This document shows, piece after piece, positions 34,178-36,474 of a stretch of DNA of 36,474 nt (position 1 is the first letter of the stretch; every line of letters starts with the position of its first letter). This stretch comes from Bacteroidota bacterium. GTDB lineage: Bacteria; Spirochaetota; Spirochaetia; JABMQR01. The stretch spans positions 1-36,474 of the forward strand of contig JABMQR010000019.1 of the NCBI GenBank assembly GCA_013202335.1. Direction: 5' to 3'. The position numbers were made by a program, and so were the translations under genes. Below the pieces are notes generated by a model. It searched no databases and had not been told where the DNA came from. It saw nothing but the letters and a program-made list of their open reading frames with translations.

Positions 34178-35167
34178 TTAAAGTGTAGCAGATAATGGGA
34201 ATAAAATCACCCCCTCAATAATATCATATCCTCCTAACAGCATGAGTAATCTATCTAACCCAAGAGCAGTACCTGAGCAATGGGGAAAGGGTTTTTCCGG
34301 ATTGTTGAAAAGCTTGTGATATTCATGAGGACTGTCAGGTATTGCTGCATTGGAGACATCGGTACGTGCAGCAAGGGCTGCCGATTCTTCACGAAAAAAT
34401 TCCTCAATACAGACAGGATTAGTCTCTTCGGTATAACAGTTTGCCAGCTCAATACCACCTGCATACAGCTCCCATCGCTCTTTATAGGGCGAACGGGTCT
34501 TATTCGAAGCCAGGCAATGAATTTGGGCGGGATAATCTGTAATTACTAAAGGTCTGTCCTGGGGAATTTCAGGCTCTACAAAGGTAAGAAAAATTCGGTT
34601 GAAAAGCGATTCCCATGTTTCAGGGGTATCAGAATCAGACAGACCAAGCCGGGCTGCTGCTGCTTTCAGTTTTCCCAGAGTTTGGAGTTTGTCCAGATAG
34701 ATTCCTGCATATGAGAAACAAAGATCATGCATTGATTCAATCCTGAAAGGCGGCAGCAAATGTTTCGGTGTACCGATTGGGGCAACTGCAGAAACATACT
34801 CTTCAGTATGGGCGATTGAATCTCTATAATCTGCATCAACCGTATACCACTCTAGCATAGAGAATTCAGGATTATGACAGGTTCCTATCTGTTCACTGTT
34901 TCTGAAACATTTACTTATCTGGAAAATACTTCCGGATCCATCAGCCAGCAGCTGTTTCATGAATATCTCAGGAGAAGGGATTAACCAGCATAAGGAGGAC
35001 TGATGGAATGGGCTGGAGAAAGATGTTTCAAAGACATGAATTGCCGGTTCGGGGATGAGTCCTGCGGCAAGAGACGGTGTCTCAACTTCCAGATACCCTT
35101 TCCCGTCAAAATGTTTTCTTGTATTGGCATACAGATTACTTCGCTGTAGAATGCTCTCTCTGTTCAT
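34178..35167 (-). CDS. epmA: EF-P lysine ligase EpmA (PoxA/GenX, LysRS-like)
   Basis: A 329-residue class II LysRS catalytic core without the N-terminal anticodon-binding domain, the hallmark of EpmA. Motif 1 region RKHFDGKGYLEVETPSLA, motif 2 ISKCFRNSEQIGTCHNPEFS and LEWY, and motif 3 CSGTALGLDRLLMLLGG are all visible. It attaches (R)-beta-lysine, made by EpmB, to EF-P. It is upstream of efp on the same strand. The length matches E. coli EpmA (about 325). Confidence 0.94.
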   Translation of the reverse strand: MNRESILQRSNLYANTRKHFDGKGYLEVETPSLAAGLIPEPAIHVFETSFSSPFHQSSLCWLIPSPEIFMKQLLADGSGSIFQISKCFRNSEQIGTCHNPEFSMLEWYTVDADYRDSIAHTEEYVSAVAPIGTPKHLLPPFRIESMHDLCFSYAGIYLDKLQTLGKLKAAAARLGLSDSDTPETWESLFNRIFLTFVEPEIPQDRPLVITDYPAQIHCLASNKTRSPYKERWELYAGGIELANCYTEETNPVCIEEFFREESAALAARTDVSNAAIPDSPHEYHKLFNNPEKPFPHCSGTALGLDRLLMLLGGYDIIEGVILFPLSATL

Positions 35168-35281
35168 ACCGCTGATACTATCAGATGATTGCTGAAATTA
35201 ACAAGTCCTGATAGTATCTTCCCGAATACCCAGGTCAATTTTCCCAAATTGTCTTCTTGCTGTGCTTAACCGGAGGTTGAG

Positions 35282-36352
35282 ATGGAAAAAAATAAGTTCC
35301 CCTCTGTTGATATTATTGCTTTTGGTAATCCTCTTATTGATGTATATGCTGAGATTCCGCACGAGCTGCTAATCGCTGCAGGGGTACAGACTAGTGGGGT
35401 AGTTCATAGAGAAACCCCTGAAAATTGTGAATTATATGCGTATTCAAAAAAAATATATGATACCGGGAATATGATATTAGTAAACTGCGCTGATAGGAAT
35501 GGAGTAATTTCTGCTAACGGTATTCGGGCATATCCCGGCGGCGGGTCATTTACCGCAGCAAGACTGCTTGCCGGAGCAGGGGCTTCGGTTCTATTCTGCG
35601 GCGGGGTTGGTACAGATGGTGGTGCCGAATTATTTAGCAGAGCAGCTGATTCCAGTAACCTGCAGTTACTGCTGTCTGAGTATGCAGGTGGTACCGGCTG
35701 CTGCAGGTATTTTCAGAGTTCAGGAATACCTGATACCTATTCTATAGTGGTATCTCCCGGTGCCTCGCATAAATATTCACTAACCAGAGATGCAATTAAA
35801 GTTACGAAAGCGGCTAAATGGGTATATGTTGAGGGATTTGCGCTCTCTTATGCCGGGGAGCTAATACGCGATTTACCGGAAACGGTTAATACGGCTGTAG
35901 ATCTTGGTTCACCCTATGCTGCAGCAATGTACAGTGATTTGCTTTTAAAGATCGCCGGTGATCGACGAATGATACTGTTTGGAACGGGCGAAGAGTTTGC
36001 TGCACTTTTTGCATGCTCTTTTGCTGCTGTTGAGAGCAGATGTCTGGAGTGGATAGCGAAATATAGTGCTTGTAATTGTGATTTTTTGGTTAAATATGGC
36101 GAAAAGGGTGTGGTAAGTATTAACCGGGGCGGAAGAACTTTTCATGATGCTCCGGATATGGGAATTCCTGTAGGCGGTGGCAGCACCAGAACAATTGGTG
36201 CCGGTGATGCCTTTGCAGCTGGGTATTTAACAGGAAAAATCAGGCAGAAAAGCGAAGCAGTATGTCTTGGAATGGGTACGGATTTGGCAGTTAGTACTCT
36301 TTCGGTGGAGGGACCGTCCTTTCCTGAGTTCTGCAAAAAAACAGAATTATAA
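35282..36352 (+). CDS. PfkB-family carbohydrate/nucleoside kinase
   Basis: A 356-residue ribokinase-fold kinase. The N-terminal strand IIAFGNPLIDVYAEI, PGGGSFTAARLLAGAGASV with FCGGVGTDGG (PfkB signature 1 region), and RTIGAGDAFAAGYLTG (signature 2; catalytic Asp309) are present. The proportions resemble adenosine-kinase-like members, but ribose, fructose or another sugar remains possible. GGAGG lies five bases before the ATG. It is divergent from epmA (114-base gap) and is the last gene here, followed by element copy D. Confidence 0.9.
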   Translation: MEKNKFPSVDIIAFGNPLIDVYAEIPHELLIAAGVQTSGVVHRETPENCELYAYSKKIYDTGNMILVNCADRNGVISANGIRAYPGGGSFTAARLLAGAGASVLFCGGVGTDGGAELFSRAADSSNLQLLLSEYAGGTGCCRYFQSSGIPDTYSIVVSPGASHKYSLTRDAIKVTKAAKWVYVEGFALSYAGELIRDLPETVNTAVDLGSPYAAAMYSDLLLKIAGDRRMILFGTGEEFAALFACSFAAVESRCLEWIAKYSACNCDFLVKYGEKGVVSINRGGRTFHDAPDMGIPVGGGSTRTIGAGDAFAAGYLTGKIRQKSEAVCLGMGTDLAVSTLSVEGPSFPEFCKKTEL

Positions 36353-36379
36353 AAGCAGCAGATGTTTTTAATTTATATG

Positions 36380-36474
36380 TGAGGATCTTTCAAAATTAGG
36401 AAATTTTGAAAGATCTACCTATTAGTGAAGTTTTTGATGGTTTGTAATTACTTTAGATACAATAAGATAAACCA
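36380..36474 (+). repeat. two-hairpin intergenic element, copy D (cut by window end)
   Basis: TGAGG then ATCTTTCAAAATT (36385-36397), loop AGGA, AATTTTGAAAGAT (36402-36414), CTACCT, ATTAGT, then GAAGTTTTTG (36427-36436). The first hairpin is perfect over 14 bp (GATC to GATC). The return arm of the second hairpin, if present, lies beyond the window. The first hairpin could also end transcription of the PfkB gene. Confidence 0.65.

Overview
The window looks like a chromosomal segment of a moderately AT-rich diderm bacterium, most likely a spirochaete of the Spirochaetales type. That placement is an inference from gene style and combination: a tRNA-dependent amidotransferase set next to a bacterial-type aspS, an EF-P with its beta-lysylation enzymes, a Pel-type exopolysaccharide module with a DUF2194 protein, and an ACT/DUF711 pair. 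No rRNA, tRNA, CRISPR array, prophage or intact insertion sequence was found.

Layout. Positions 1-790 are a small gene graveyard: the last ~70 codons of an RND/MMPL exporter and a broken uroporphyrinogen-decarboxylase-like gene. Next come a class V aminotransferase (minus), a NimA-like flavoprotein, a deoxynucleoside kinase, and an ACT-domain/DUF711 pair. From 5.6 to 9.8 kb lies a molybdenum operon: a long-form formate dehydrogenase catalytic subunit, a MobB-like P-loop protein, MobA, and a small ABM-domain monooxygenase. A cyclic-nucleotide-binding protein, a methyltransferase and an EamA transporter follow. Then there is a gene-poor stretch of about 1.1 kb (12.1-13.2 kb) holding repeats. 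gatCAB and aspS (13.2-18.3 kb) together fit the indirect route to Asn-tRNA and/or Gln-tRNA. A PRPP-synthetase homologue follows.

From 19.8 to 28.7 kb is the most notable block: a NusG paralogue resembling LoaP (minus), a GNAT acetyltransferase (minus), then pelE-like, pelF and pelG (plus), meeting tail to tail with a minus-strand pair, pelD-like and a DUF2194 protein. The PelD-like protein keeps an RxxD c-di-GMP I-site in front of a degenerate GGDEF motif. The set therefore looks like a c-di-GMP-controlled polysaccharide synthase and exporter split over two convergent transcripts, possibly under LoaP antitermination.

From 28.8 to 36.4 kb are an MFS sugar-type transporter, epmB, an Rrf2 regulator with cysteines, an RsmC-like methyltransferase overlapping efp, epmA, and a PfkB-family kinase.

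The most unexpected signal is not a gene. Four intergenic copies of a two-hairpin element occur near 3.0, 13.0, 32.0 and 36.4 kb. Each starts TGAGG, carries a stem whose sequence differs from copy to copy while pairing is largely kept, closes with ACCT or CCT, and runs into GAAGTTTT(T/C)G, which in three copies pairs with a downstream AAAACTTC arm. A second repeat family with core GGCAA(A/G)AGTACTTGCC occurs twice in tandem at 11.0-11.1 kb and once inside one of these elements.
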